A stretch of DNA of 64,000 bases from Haloarcula litorea (lineage in GTDB: Archaea; Halobacteriota; Halobacteria; Halobacteriales; Haloarculaceae), in contig NZ_CP119779.1 in the NCBI RefSeq assembly GCF_029338195.1, positions 2,728,001 to 2,792,000 of the forward strand, in the 5' to 3' direction. The notes below the pieces were generated by a model, which worked only from the letters and a program-made list of their open reading frames with translations, did no database searches and was not told where the DNA came from. A program made the position numbers and the translations under genes. Shown piece after piece: positions 30,389 through 38,616 of the stretch. The number at the start of each line of letters is the position of its first letter. The stretch's first letter is position 1.

Positions 30389-30844
30389 ATGGCACTCGAC
30401 GTACCGGTCCCGGACCGACCGCCGCTGACCAGTTCGGCGGCCGCCGAGGACTACGACGACGTGGACGTGCAGGGCGACGAGTACCGGCGCGACGAACTCG
30501 CCACGGCTCTCGACGACGGCGCGTGGCGGGAGGCCTTCGAGACGTGGGCGGCCGAGACGACCCTCGACGAGGAGGCCTGGGAGGTCGTGACCGATCTGGA
30601 CCTCGTCGCGGAGTTCGACTTCTTCTGGGACTCATTCGCCGGCCGCGTCGGCTACCACGCACCGGGGCTCCCCGAGAACTGGCAGGAGCGGGCGGTCCAC
30701 CCGGACATCGAGTCCTGGGAGACCGTGTCGTCGATCAACGCCGGCCTGACCGAGCTCGGGCAGGTCGTCTGTGACGTGCTCGGCGAGGAGTACCTCGACT
30801 GGGAGGCCGAGGAGGTCGACGCCGACGACCTCCCGGAGTTCTAA
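30389..30844 (+). CDS. Conserved acidic protein of unknown function (151 aa)
   Basis: A 151-residue soluble, highly acidic protein with many Trp and Phe residues (EAWEVVTDLDLVAEFDFFWD) and no recognised motif. GTTTATCC (30359-30366) lies about 27 bases before the ATG, supporting this start over the long open frame upstream. It ends convergently with the methyltransferase gene, overlapping by 4 bases. No function can be read from the sequence. Confidence 0.75.
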   Translation: MALDVPVPDRPPLTSSAAAEDYDDVDVQGDEYRRDELATALDDGAWREAFETWAAETTLDEEAWEVVTDLDLVAEFDFFWDSFAGRVGYHAPGLPENWQERAVHPDIESWETVSSINAGLTELGQVVCDVLGEEYLDWEAEEVDADDLPEF

Positions 30845-31398
30845 CCGCCGAGCCGGCCGGAGAGTACGAACGTCTCCCTGCGGTCCTCGGCCCGGTCGAC
30901 CTCGATGCCGGCGGCGGCACACAGTTCGACGGCGTCCTCGGCCGCGTACCGCTCCGAGAGGGGCGGTCCGTCCCGGCCGGTCCCCGCTCGTGTCCAGTCG
31001 GCGAACCCCACGCGACCCCCCGGTGCGAGGGCGTCGGCGACGGCGTCCATCGCCTCGGGTGTCGCGAACTCGTGGAACGTCATCGTGGAGACGACGGCGT
31101 CCAGCGGCTCCGCGATCGGCAGCGACTCGACGTCAGCCGTCACCGGTTCGACGTTGTCGGGCATCCCCTTCTCGCGGTAGAGGTCGTGCATCTCCGCCTG
31201 CACGTCGACGGCGTACACTCTCCCGGCGGCCTCGGCCACGTCGTCGGTGTAGAAGCCGGTCCCGCTCCCGAGGTCGGCGACGACGTCCCCGGGCCCGGGG
31301 TCGAACAACGCCAGCAGTTCGTCGACGGAGACGTACTCGTACCGGCTCGGGTCTTCGAGCTCCGCGGCCCTGTCGACGTCGAACGTGTGGAATCCCAT
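30841..31398 (-). CDS. Class I SAM-dependent methyltransferase
   Basis: A 185-aa enzyme with the SAM-binding motifs in order: VVADLGSGTGFYTDDVAE (motif I), VYAVDVQAEM (motif II acidic residue), VVSTMTFHEFATPEAM and LAPGGRVGFADW. It resembles the UbiE/MenG-like Methyltransf_11 group. The start MGFHTFDVDRAAELEDPSRY matches a common family N terminus. Substrate is unknown: a small molecule such as a quinone precursor or an arsenic-type compound is possible. It lies alone on the minus strand. Confidence 0.88.
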   Translation of the reverse strand: MGFHTFDVDRAAELEDPSRYEYVSVDELLALFDPGPGDVVADLGSGTGFYTDDVAEAAGRVYAVDVQAEMHDLYREKGMPDNVEPVTADVESLPIAEPLDAVVSTMTFHEFATPEAMDAVADALAPGGRVGFADWTRAGTGRDGPPLSERYAAEDAVELCAAAGIEVDRAEDRRETFVLSGRLGG

Positions 31399-31500
31399 CG
31401 TCGGACGTACGCCCTCCACCGGCTTAACGGGCCGTCCTCGCGGTCGCCCGTCCCGCTCCGGACCGCTATGTTGATACCGGTTCACGTACTCCCAACGGAT

Positions 31501-31680
31501 ATGGTCGCGATCGTAGCGCCGACGGAACGCGAGTGCGAACGGTGTGGCCGGCGAGACGTGTGGGACGAGAGCAAACAGACGTGGCGCATCGCCGTCGAAG
31601 ACGGCGAGAAGCGGGCCGGCCAGCCACACTGCCTCCACGAGTGGGACATCAACGGCTCGTTCAATCCGCTGGCCGAGTGA
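31501..31680 (+). CDS. HEWD-type small zinc-finger-like protein (59 aa)
   Basis: A 59-residue protein with a CERC pair near the N terminus and a CLHEWDINGSFNP segment near the C terminus. The HEWD sequence defines a small haloarchaeal family. The CxxC pair with the later Cys-x-His would suit one zinc ion. GTTGATA (31470-31476) is about 29 bases before the ATG, supporting the start and a leaderless mRNA. The function is unknown. It is followed 39 bases later by cutA. Confidence 0.8.
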   Translation: MVAIVAPTERECERCGRRDVWDESKQTWRIAVEDGEKRAGQPHCLHEWDINGSFNPLAE

Positions 31681-31719
31681 CCCCGAACGCTCTTCTCCCC
31701 GCCGGCGGTGTCCCCGGGT

Positions 31720-32025
31720 ATGCCGACAGCCTTCGTGACGGTCCCACCGGCCGAGGCGGACGAACTCGCTCGGACGCTCGTCGAGGAGCGCTTGGCCGCC
31801 TGTGTCAACCGACTGGACTGTGACTCCGTCTACCGCTGGGACGGCGAGGTCCACGACGAGGGGGAGGTCGTCCTCCTGGCGAAGACGACGGCCGACCGGT
31901 ACAGCGCCCTCGTCGACCGCGTCGAGACGCTCCACCCCTACGAGGTGCCCTGTATCGAACGGTTCGACGAGACCGACGCCTTCGGTCCGTTCGCGGAGTG
32001 GCGGTCGACGGTCGTGAGAGAGTAG
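31720..32025 (+). CDS. cutA: CutA1 divalent-cation tolerance protein
   Basis: A 101-aa ferredoxin-like trimer-forming protein. It shows the family core: TVPPAEADELARTLVEERL near the start, CVNRLDCDSVYRWDGEV in the middle, and the conserved HPYEVPCIERF near the end. CutA1 was linked to copper tolerance in E. coli; its true role is still unclear. An in-frame GTG 12 bases upstream is possible. It ends 12 bases from the convergent aglB stop. Confidence 0.94.
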   Translation: MPTAFVTVPPAEADELARTLVEERLAACVNRLDCDSVYRWDGEVHDEGEVVLLAKTTADRYSALVDRVETLHPYEVPCIERFDETDAFGPFAEWRSTVVRE

Positions 32026-32037
32026 CTGCCGACGCGA

Positions 32038-34989
32038 TCAGGGCGCGGTCGCGCGCTCGCCGTCGGTCGGTGCGGCGATGCTCGACGAGTTCGACGACGA
32101 GTCGTCACCGGAGCTCACCTGGAACAGCGGTTCGAGTTCGACGGTCGCCGCCGTCCCGTTCTCACCGATGACCTGCCCCTCGGTCACGTGCGTCGTGCCG
32201 GCGTAGGGAACTCGACTCCCGTTGTCGACGCCGATGGCCCGGAACTGGTACTGACCCTCGGCGCGGACGCTGACGTTCGTGTACCCCTCCTGGGTGCCCC
32301 ACTCGTCGTAGCCCGTCGTCGAGTACGGCACCGTCATCGTGAACTCGCCGTCGGGGCCGGTCCGGGCCTGCTGGGTGTAGACGAACGTCTCGTTGGTCTG
32401 GTGGTTCCGCATCTGCACGGACGCGGTCACCGTAGTGTTCTCCGGGCCGGTCCCCTCGATCGTCCCACCGGGGACCCGCTCGAAGATCTTCGTCCAGGCG
32501 GGGTTGTTCTGGTTCAGGAACGCCTCCTGGCTGTCGGGGATACAGAACTGCTGGCCGTTGAACGGCATCGCAGTCTGGTTGGCCCCGCAGGTGGTGGCGT
32601 TGCCCGCCGGCGGTCGGATGTTCAGCCCCAGGCTCGCGCCCTCGACGAAGGTCGCGATGTTGTGGGCCTCGGAGACGTAGGCGTTGCGCTCGCTGGACCC
32701 GACGTAGCGGTAGTGTTCCATCGCCGGCACGCGCTCGGACGGGACGCTCCCGAAGCCACCGACCTGCGAGGTGCTGTCGTTGGCGGCGTACTCGCGGGCG
32801 GCCGCCATCGAGTTGAACGCCTTCACCGCTCGGCCGTCCTCGGGCGTCACCCGGACCTGTCGGCCGTTCTGCGTCGCGATCTCCCAGTCGAGCACGACCG
32901 GCCGCGGTTCGACCGCGCTCCCGTGGTAGTCGTAGAGGCGGACGACCGTCGTGTTGTAGTAGGCCTGCGTCCGGTAGTTGAACTGGTAGCCGCGCTGGCG
33001 GCTGACGATGGTCCGGTAGTAGTCGTTCGCCGAGACCTCGGAGGCGTTGTAGAACCGGGGCGGCGCGAAGAACTTCCCGCCGTACTGCCCGTAGGTGTTG
33101 ACCATCTTCCAGTCGACGGCGACGTAGCGGGTCTGGGCGTCGTCCTCGTCGACCTGCTGGAGCACGTCGTTCGCCTGGCTCTCGTTGGGCGCGAGCAGGA
33201 AGTTCGCGGCCATCGTGGCCCCCTGCTGGAACGGGTTCGCGTTGGGGATCCGTTCGCCCTCGACGGTGATGAGGTGCCCGTAGTCCCACCACGACATCAC
33301 GCCGTACTCGCCCGCCTGGTAGTCGTAGTCGTCGCGTGCCTGGTACGTGCCGTAGTACTCCAGCGTCTGTTCGCCGCCGGTGCCGTAGGTCCCCTCTGCC
33401 GGGGTGTGAGACTCCATCCAGTCGAGGCCGTCGTTCCACCCCTTGGCCTCCTGTCCGGGTCCGGCCGTGGCACCCACGTCGGTCGCGAGCGGCTGGACGA
33501 GCACCATCGGGCCGACGATGACGAACACGAGGGCGACGACGGTCAGCACCTCCCACGTCTCCACGTCGTCGCTGGCCGAGAGGTCGACCCAGTCGGTGGC
33601 ACGCCCGACCACGTAGGCCGTCAGCGCCGCCACCGGGAACACCGTGTAGACGCCGAAGCGGATCTGCGTGAAGTTCGCGGCGAGGATGAACGCGCCCCAG
33701 ACGACCATCAGGAACTCCTGGGCGCTGGCCTCGCGGTCGAGGAACTGCTCGACGACGACAAGCAGCGCGCCGAGACCGGCGACGAACAGCGAGAGCCCGT
33801 AGTACTGGTAGAGCCGTCCGGCGTTCCGCAGCGGCGTCGCCTCGCCGACCGAGGTCTGTGTGGCCGACGGGCTCGCCGTGAAGCCGACGACGCGGAGCAC
33901 CTGGTCGACGAAGTAGCTCAGCAGGTCCGGCGTGAGGATCGCCATCAGGACGGCCCCGGTGACGAGGATGCCACCGACGGTCACCGGATACAGCGTCGCG
34001 TCGTACCCCTCCTGCTCCAGGTACCGGGCGAGCCACGCCATGAACACACAGCCGAAGCCGATCGCCAGCGCCAGGAGCGGCTGGAGCAGCGAGTGATCGG
34101 TCGCGGTGATCGAGAGCGTGTTGATAACCGCGAGCTCGAGGACGGTGACCGTCCCCATCATCACCGTACCGGCGATGGCGACGTGTTCGGGGCTCTTCCC
34201 GCGGAGCACCTCGACGGTGAGCCAGAGCAGGAAGAACGTCCCGAGGATCCCGAGCAGGAGGACGGCCGGGGGCCACGTCCAGAGGTAGAGCGCGATGGCG
34301 AACCCGGCCAGCGCGGAGTAAGCGATCGTCTCCCGGAGCGGGTCGACGGCCCGCTCTCGGAACTGTTCGTAGACGGGTTTGTCGCGCTCCGCTACGCTGA
34401 CCGCGACCATAACCGCGAGGACGGCGGTCACCTGCAACAGCCCCTCGGCGACCTGGTGGTCGTAGGTCCCGGCGAGGCTCCGCTGGAGGAACGTGCCCGC
34501 CGAGAGTCCGAGGACGACGATGCCGGTGACGCCACCGAGGCGGCCGCCGAGGCGACGGCCGACGACGTAGGTCGGCAACACGGCCAGCGCACCGAGGACG
34601 GCCGGCGCGACGATCGCGACCATCCCGACCGTCTGTTCGCTGGGAGAGCCCAGGCCGACGATCAGCGCGACCGTCGCGAACACCTGGTCGAAGAGGGTCC
34701 CGAACTGCCCCGACGCAGTGCCGTAGGGGAAGTACGTCCAGGGGTCGAACGGCATCGTGGACGGCCAGTTCTCGACCACGAACATCGTCGAACGGTAGTG
34801 ATACCAAGGGTCCTGCCCGCTGAGCAGCACCTCACCGTCGACGATGAACTCGTCGTAGTTGCGGACCCGGTTCCACAGCGTGAACCCGAACACGAGGAGG
34901 ACGGCGAGGACGTGGTACCACTCCCGTACCCAGTCCAGGGCGGACTCCAGTTCGGGGTGTTCGTCGAGGTATCCCCGCGATTGACTCAT
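32038..34989 (-). CDS. aglB: Archaeal oligosaccharyltransferase AglB (STT3 family)
   Basis: A 983-aa membrane enzyme that moves the lipid-linked glycan from dolichol phosphate to Asn in N-x-S/T sequons outside the cell. The N-terminal half has about 13 hydrophobic helices and the first loop motif GQDPWYHYR (metal/acceptor site). The soluble C-terminal domain has the WWDYG signature at residues 567-571. A long acidic beta-rich tail extends to the end. It heads a surface-glycan region with the divergent GT2-GT4 gene, two sulfatase-like genes and a flippase. A minus-strand CTTATG (35015-35020) lies about 29 bases before the ATG. Confidence 0.97.
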   Translation of the reverse strand: MSQSRGYLDEHPELESALDWVREWYHVLAVLLVFGFTLWNRVRNYDEFIVDGEVLLSGQDPWYHYRSTMFVVENWPSTMPFDPWTYFPYGTASGQFGTLFDQVFATVALIVGLGSPSEQTVGMVAIVAPAVLGALAVLPTYVVGRRLGGRLGGVTGIVVLGLSAGTFLQRSLAGTYDHQVAEGLLQVTAVLAVMVAVSVAERDKPVYEQFRERAVDPLRETIAYSALAGFAIALYLWTWPPAVLLLGILGTFFLLWLTVEVLRGKSPEHVAIAGTVMMGTVTVLELAVINTLSITATDHSLLQPLLALAIGFGCVFMAWLARYLEQEGYDATLYPVTVGGILVTGAVLMAILTPDLLSYFVDQVLRVVGFTASPSATQTSVGEATPLRNAGRLYQYYGLSLFVAGLGALLVVVEQFLDREASAQEFLMVVWGAFILAANFTQIRFGVYTVFPVAALTAYVVGRATDWVDLSASDDVETWEVLTVVALVFVIVGPMVLVQPLATDVGATAGPGQEAKGWNDGLDWMESHTPAEGTYGTGGEQTLEYYGTYQARDDYDYQAGEYGVMSWWDYGHLITVEGERIPNANPFQQGATMAANFLLAPNESQANDVLQQVDEDDAQTRYVAVDWKMVNTYGQYGGKFFAPPRFYNASEVSANDYYRTIVSRQRGYQFNYRTQAYYNTTVVRLYDYHGSAVEPRPVVLDWEIATQNGRQVRVTPEDGRAVKAFNSMAAAREYAANDSTSQVGGFGSVPSERVPAMEHYRYVGSSERNAYVSEAHNIATFVEGASLGLNIRPPAGNATTCGANQTAMPFNGQQFCIPDSQEAFLNQNNPAWTKIFERVPGGTIEGTGPENTTVTASVQMRNHQTNETFVYTQQARTGPDGEFTMTVPYSTTGYDEWGTQEGYTNVSVRAEGQYQFRAIGVDNGSRVPYAGTTHVTEGQVIGENGTAATVELEPLFQVSSGDDSSSNSSSIAAPTDGERATAP

Positions 34990-35014
34990 TACAGGGGAAC
35001 ACTGCCAAGCCGCG

Positions 35015-35086
35015 CATAAGCCTTTTGACCTCCGGGCGACCGCAGGATCGCGACGGGTCCCGGAGCGGGAGGGAAACGCCTAACAG
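35015..35086. promoter_or_regulatory. Divergent promoter region between aglB and the GT2-GT4 gene
   Basis: CTTATG on the minus strand (35015-35020) serves aglB, and GCCTAACAG on the plus strand (35078-35086) lies about 27 bases before the ATG at 35109. Both spacings fit near-leaderless transcripts. The shared 119-base region would allow joint control. Confidence 0.45.
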
Positions 35087-35108
35087 CGCCGGTCGTGTCC
35101 GCCCGACT

Positions 35109-37097
35109 ATGCGAGTCTCGGTCGTCCTCTGTACGCACACGCTGGACCGGTACGACGACTGCGCCGAGGCGGCCGAGAGCGTGCTGGACCAGACCCACGA
35201 CGAGGTCGAACTCGTCCTCGTCTCCGACGGGAACGAGGCGGTCGCCGAGCGCTACGAGGCCGACTTCGGCGACCGCGAGGACGTCCTGATCCACTGCAAC
35301 GACGAGAACGTCGGCCTGCTGGACAGCCGGAACAACGGGGCCGACCTGGCCACCGGCGACGTGGTGGCGTTCCTCGACGACGACGCCGTCGCCGACGAGG
35401 AGTGGGTCGAGAAGCTCGTCGCGGCCTACGAGGCCGACGACGATCGGCTCGCCGTCGGCGGTCGGATGGTCCCGGCGTGGGTCGCCGGCAAACCCTCCTT
35501 CCTCCCCGCGGAGTTCTACTGGCTCGTCGGCGTCACCCACCGCGGGTTCGGCCCGGACGGCGACCCCGACGAGGCCGGCGAGGTCCGCAACACCTTCGGC
35601 TCGAACATCTCCTTCGACCGCGAGGTGTTCCTCGAACTGGGCGGCTTCGAGAGCGACATCGGCGGTCGACAGGGCGACAAGAACCTCCAGGGCGGCGAGA
35701 CGGAGCTGTGTGCCCGGCTGCGCGGCGAGTACGGCGTCGGTGTCCACTACGTTCCCGACGCCCTGGTCGCCCACAAGGTGTTCGACTACCGCACCGACCC
35801 GGGGTGGCTGCTCGACCGGGCCTTCTGGCAGGGTTACTCCAAGCGCGGGATGGAGGTGTTCGTCCCCGAGTCGACCGGCGAGGAGTCGGACTTCCTCGGG
35901 GACCTGCTGTTCTCGTTCGCGCCCCGGCGGGCGAAGGAGCTGGCGACGGGGCCGTCGCTGTCGGCGCTGTTGCAGTTCCTGATGCTGTTCGTGTTCACCG
36001 GCGTCGTCGGCCTGGGCTACCTCTACGGCGCGACGAAGTACGGCGGCAGCGTGACCAGCGTCGAACTCGGGTCCGAACCGGACTACCGCGTCCTCTGGCT
36101 GCGGCCGTCGATGGGCGACCACATCAGCGTCCGGCGGACCCGGATCGCGGAGAAGCTGGCCGAGCGCGGCATCGAGGCGGACATCCGCGACACGAGCGGG
36201 CTGGACGCGCTCGCCGCGGTCAGGACCGCGATCGAGGGCGACTACGACGTGATCCTCGGCAACGTCCGCGTCGGCCTCTACCTCGGCTATCCGCTCGCCC
36301 GGCTCCTGGGGACGCCGTTCGTCGGCGACGTGAGCGACCCGCTGAGCGACTTCGAGGACCTGCCGTGGCCGCTGTTCCGCCTGCTGTCGGCCTACGAGTG
36401 GTTCGTCCTCGGCCACGCGGACGCGTGTGCCTTCACCTACGACGAGACCAAGGCGGAGGCCGACCGGCGGGGAATCGAGGGACAGAAGCTCCCCAACGCC
36501 GTCGACTACGACTTCTTCGCCGACCCCGATCCCGAGGCCGTCGCCGAGGCCGTCGAGATCCTCGACGCCGAGGGGGTGGACCGCTCGAAGCCGATCGCCG
36601 TCTACATCGGCGGGATGATCGAGGAGACCTACCACCTCACCGACATCGTCGACGCCGCGGAGCGACGCCCCGACTGGGAGTTCGTCTTCGTCGGCGACGG
36701 CCCCCAGCGGGACGTCGTCGTCGACGCCGCCGCGGAGCTTGACAACGTCCACTTCCCGGGCGCGTTCGACTACCGGCTGATGCCGGGCTTCCTGGCCCAC
36801 GCCACGGCCGGCTTCTGTCTGAAGGACGCCGAGCAGCCGCTGAAGATCGCCGAGTACGGCGCGGCCGGGCTCGTCGGCGTCGTCCAGCCGGGCGACCTGA
36901 GCGAGCGGTTCGCCGACGACGAGGTGCTGGTCAGCGACCCGACCGGCGAGGCGCTCGCCGCGGCGCTGGCGACGCTGGACGACGAGAGCGTCCGGGAGAC
37001 CTACGCCGAGAACCTCCGGGACCGGGCCAAGTCCGTCGGCTGGGACGACGTGGCCGCCGAGTACGACCGGACGATCCGCCGCGTGGCCCGCGAGTGA
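35109..37097 (+). CDS. Fused GT2-membrane-GT4 glycosyltransferase
   Basis: A 662-aa protein made of two glycosyltransferases. Residues 1-270 are a GT-A family 2 domain (VSVVLCTHTLDRY, NVGLLDSRN, AFLDDDAV for the metal-binding acidic motif, NTFGSNISF, GGETELC). A hydrophobic segment (LLQFLMLFVFTGVVGLGYLYG) lies at about 290-315. Residues 325-660 are a GT-B family 4-like domain (LRPSMGDHISVRRTRIAEKL, VGDVSDP, LPNAVDYDFF, YIGGM, VFVGDGPQ, KIAEYGAAG). The N-terminal part resembles AglG-type enzymes. It probably adds sugars to the dolichol-linked glycan used by AglB; the sugars are unknown. Confidence 0.88.
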   Translation: MRVSVVLCTHTLDRYDDCAEAAESVLDQTHDEVELVLVSDGNEAVAERYEADFGDREDVLIHCNDENVGLLDSRNNGADLATGDVVAFLDDDAVADEEWVEKLVAAYEADDDRLAVGGRMVPAWVAGKPSFLPAEFYWLVGVTHRGFGPDGDPDEAGEVRNTFGSNISFDREVFLELGGFESDIGGRQGDKNLQGGETELCARLRGEYGVGVHYVPDALVAHKVFDYRTDPGWLLDRAFWQGYSKRGMEVFVPESTGEESDFLGDLLFSFAPRRAKELATGPSLSALLQFLMLFVFTGVVGLGYLYGATKYGGSVTSVELGSEPDYRVLWLRPSMGDHISVRRTRIAEKLAERGIEADIRDTSGLDALAAVRTAIEGDYDVILGNVRVGLYLGYPLARLLGTPFVGDVSDPLSDFEDLPWPLFRLLSAYEWFVLGHADACAFTYDETKAEADRRGIEGQKLPNAVDYDFFADPDPEAVAEAVEILDAEGVDRSKPIAVYIGGMIEETYHLTDIVDAAERRPDWEFVFVGDGPQRDVVVDAAAELDNVHFPGAFDYRLMPGFLAHATAGFCLKDAEQPLKIAEYGAAGLVGVVQPGDLSERFADDEVLVSDPTGEALAAALATLDDESVRETYAENLRDRAKSVGWDDVAAEYDRTIRRVARE

Positions 37098-37137
37098 GCG
37101 AAAGAGCTATTGGCGGCTCTCGAACACGGTGAGACAC

Positions 37138-38565
37138 ATGGCCCGCCCGAACGTCCTGCTCGTGGTCCTCGACAGCGTCCGGGCGCGGAACTGCTCGCTG
37201 TACGGCCACGCCAACGAGACGACGCCGTTCCTCACGGACTTCGCCGAGGGGGCCACCGTCTACGAGCAGGCCCGCGCGCCGGGCGTCCACAGCATCGCCA
37301 GCCACGTGAGCGTCTTCACGGGCCACGAGGTCCACCAGCACGGCCTGACCGAACACGGGGCGCGGCTGGACCCCGAGGCGACGGTCTGGGCGGAGCTCGC
37401 GGCCGACGGCTACGACACCGGGCTGTTCACGCCCAACGCCGTCGTCACCCGGTCCTCGAACCTCGGAGAGTCGTTCGAACACGTCACCGGGCCGAAGCGG
37501 ACCGGCGTCCCCTACCCCGACGCGCTGACGCTGGACGACGTGGACGACGCCGATCCGGCGACGTTCGTCAGGACGGCGCTGGGACGCGACGACCGGATTC
37601 GGTCGCTGTACAACGGCCTGTGGATGAAGTTCGGCAGCCACGCCGAGCACGATCCCGAGGCCGAGGCCGCGGACCGCTATCTGGACGACTTCCTCGAGTG
37701 GACCGACGCTCGCGACGGCCCGTGGGCGGCCTGCGTGAACCTGATGGACGCCCACTACCCGTACCGGCCGGCGGCCGAGTACGACGAGTGGGGCAACGAC
37801 CGTCTGCACGCCCTCCACGACGACTTCCCGGAGGGGTCGGGCGTCGCGGACTACATCAACGGCGACCGGCCGTGGTGGGAGGTGGCGGCGCTGACGGCGC
37901 TGTACGACGGCTGCATCCGGCAGGCCGACGCCGCGATGGAGCGCCTCGTCGCCGACCTCCGTGAGCGCGGGCTGTACGAGGACACGTTCCTCGTCGTCAC
38001 GAGCGACCACGGGGAGTGTTTCGGCGAGCCGACCCACGTCCGGCCCGACGTGCGAACGGTCGGGCACCGCTACGGCGTCCCGGAACCGCTGACCCACGTC
38101 CCGCTCGTGACCAAGCGGCCCGGCCAGTCCGACGGCGACCGCGTCCGTGCGCCGACGACGCTCTCGGCGTTCCCCGAGGCCGTCGACGCCGTCCGCGATG
38201 GAGCCGAGGAGCCGGCGTTTCGCACCGACCGCCCGGTGCTCACCTCGACGTTCCGGCAGCTCTCGGGCAGCGGCCTCACCACCTACCTCGACGACCCGGA
38301 CAGCTACGTCGGACCGTGGCGAGCGGTGTACGACGCCGCCGACGGCGGCGACGGAGTCCGGAAGTCGGTCACGCACCGCGACGCGACGGCGACGGTCCGC
38401 GTCCGGGACGCACAGACCGCCTATCGGACGGCCACGGACGACGACGACCGGGTCGCGGCCGCCTTCGACGCGCTCGACCCCGTGACGATCGGCGAGGGCG
38501 AGGGCGACGAGGGACTGGCCCCCGACGTCGAGGACCACCTCGAGGAACTGGGCTACATCCGCTGA
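37138..38565 (+). CDS. Sulfatase-like protein of the alkaline phosphatase superfamily (1)
   Basis: A 475-aa protein. The fold is shown by LVVLDSVRARNCSLYG (metal Asp12), GVHSIASHVSVFTGHE, a WAACVNLMDAHYPY segment and the C-terminal metal motif VVTSDHGECFGE. The expected C/S-x-P/A-S-R motif reads S52-I-A-S-H56: a serine is present but the conserved Arg is His, so formylglycine conversion is unlikely and the reaction may be phospho- or sulfo-transfer rather than classical sulfate ester hydrolysis. No signal peptide is visible. A GGTGAG ribosome binding site lies 5 bases before the ATG, 40 bases after the glycosyltransferase gene. Confidence 0.82.
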   Translation: MARPNVLLVVLDSVRARNCSLYGHANETTPFLTDFAEGATVYEQARAPGVHSIASHVSVFTGHEVHQHGLTEHGARLDPEATVWAELAADGYDTGLFTPNAVVTRSSNLGESFEHVTGPKRTGVPYPDALTLDDVDDADPATFVRTALGRDDRIRSLYNGLWMKFGSHAEHDPEAEAADRYLDDFLEWTDARDGPWAACVNLMDAHYPYRPAAEYDEWGNDRLHALHDDFPEGSGVADYINGDRPWWEVAALTALYDGCIRQADAAMERLVADLRERGLYEDTFLVVTSDHGECFGEPTHVRPDVRTVGHRYGVPEPLTHVPLVTKRPGQSDGDRVRAPTTLSAFPEAVDAVRDGAEEPAFRTDRPVLTSTFRQLSGSGLTTYLDDPDSYVGPWRAVYDAADGGDGVRKSVTHRDATATVRVRDAQTAYRTATDDDDRVAAAFDALDPVTIGEGEGDEGLAPDVEDHLEELGYIR

Positions 38566-38584
38566 GTGTCGGCCGAAACACCAG

Positions 38585-38591
38585 CTATAAG
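38585..38591 (+). promoter_or_regulatory. TATA box for the second sulfatase-like gene
   Basis: CTATAAG is centred about 29 bases before the ATG at 38617. It shows that this gene can be transcribed separately from the preceding one and favours the ATG over an upstream in-frame start. Confidence 0.6.
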
Positions 38592-38616
38592 CGCCCCATC
38601 CGTCCAGAGACAGGTG

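Noticed and set aside
32188-35019. 943-codon open frame opposite aglB
   Set aside because: Antisense shadow; the AglB frame has transmembrane helices and WWDYG, and this one has only repetitive Arg/Gly/Val/Asp composition.
37138-38565. Calling the first sulfatase-like gene an arylsulfatase
   Set aside because: The C/S-x-P/A-S-R signature is incomplete (Arg replaced by His), so only the superfamily is supported.
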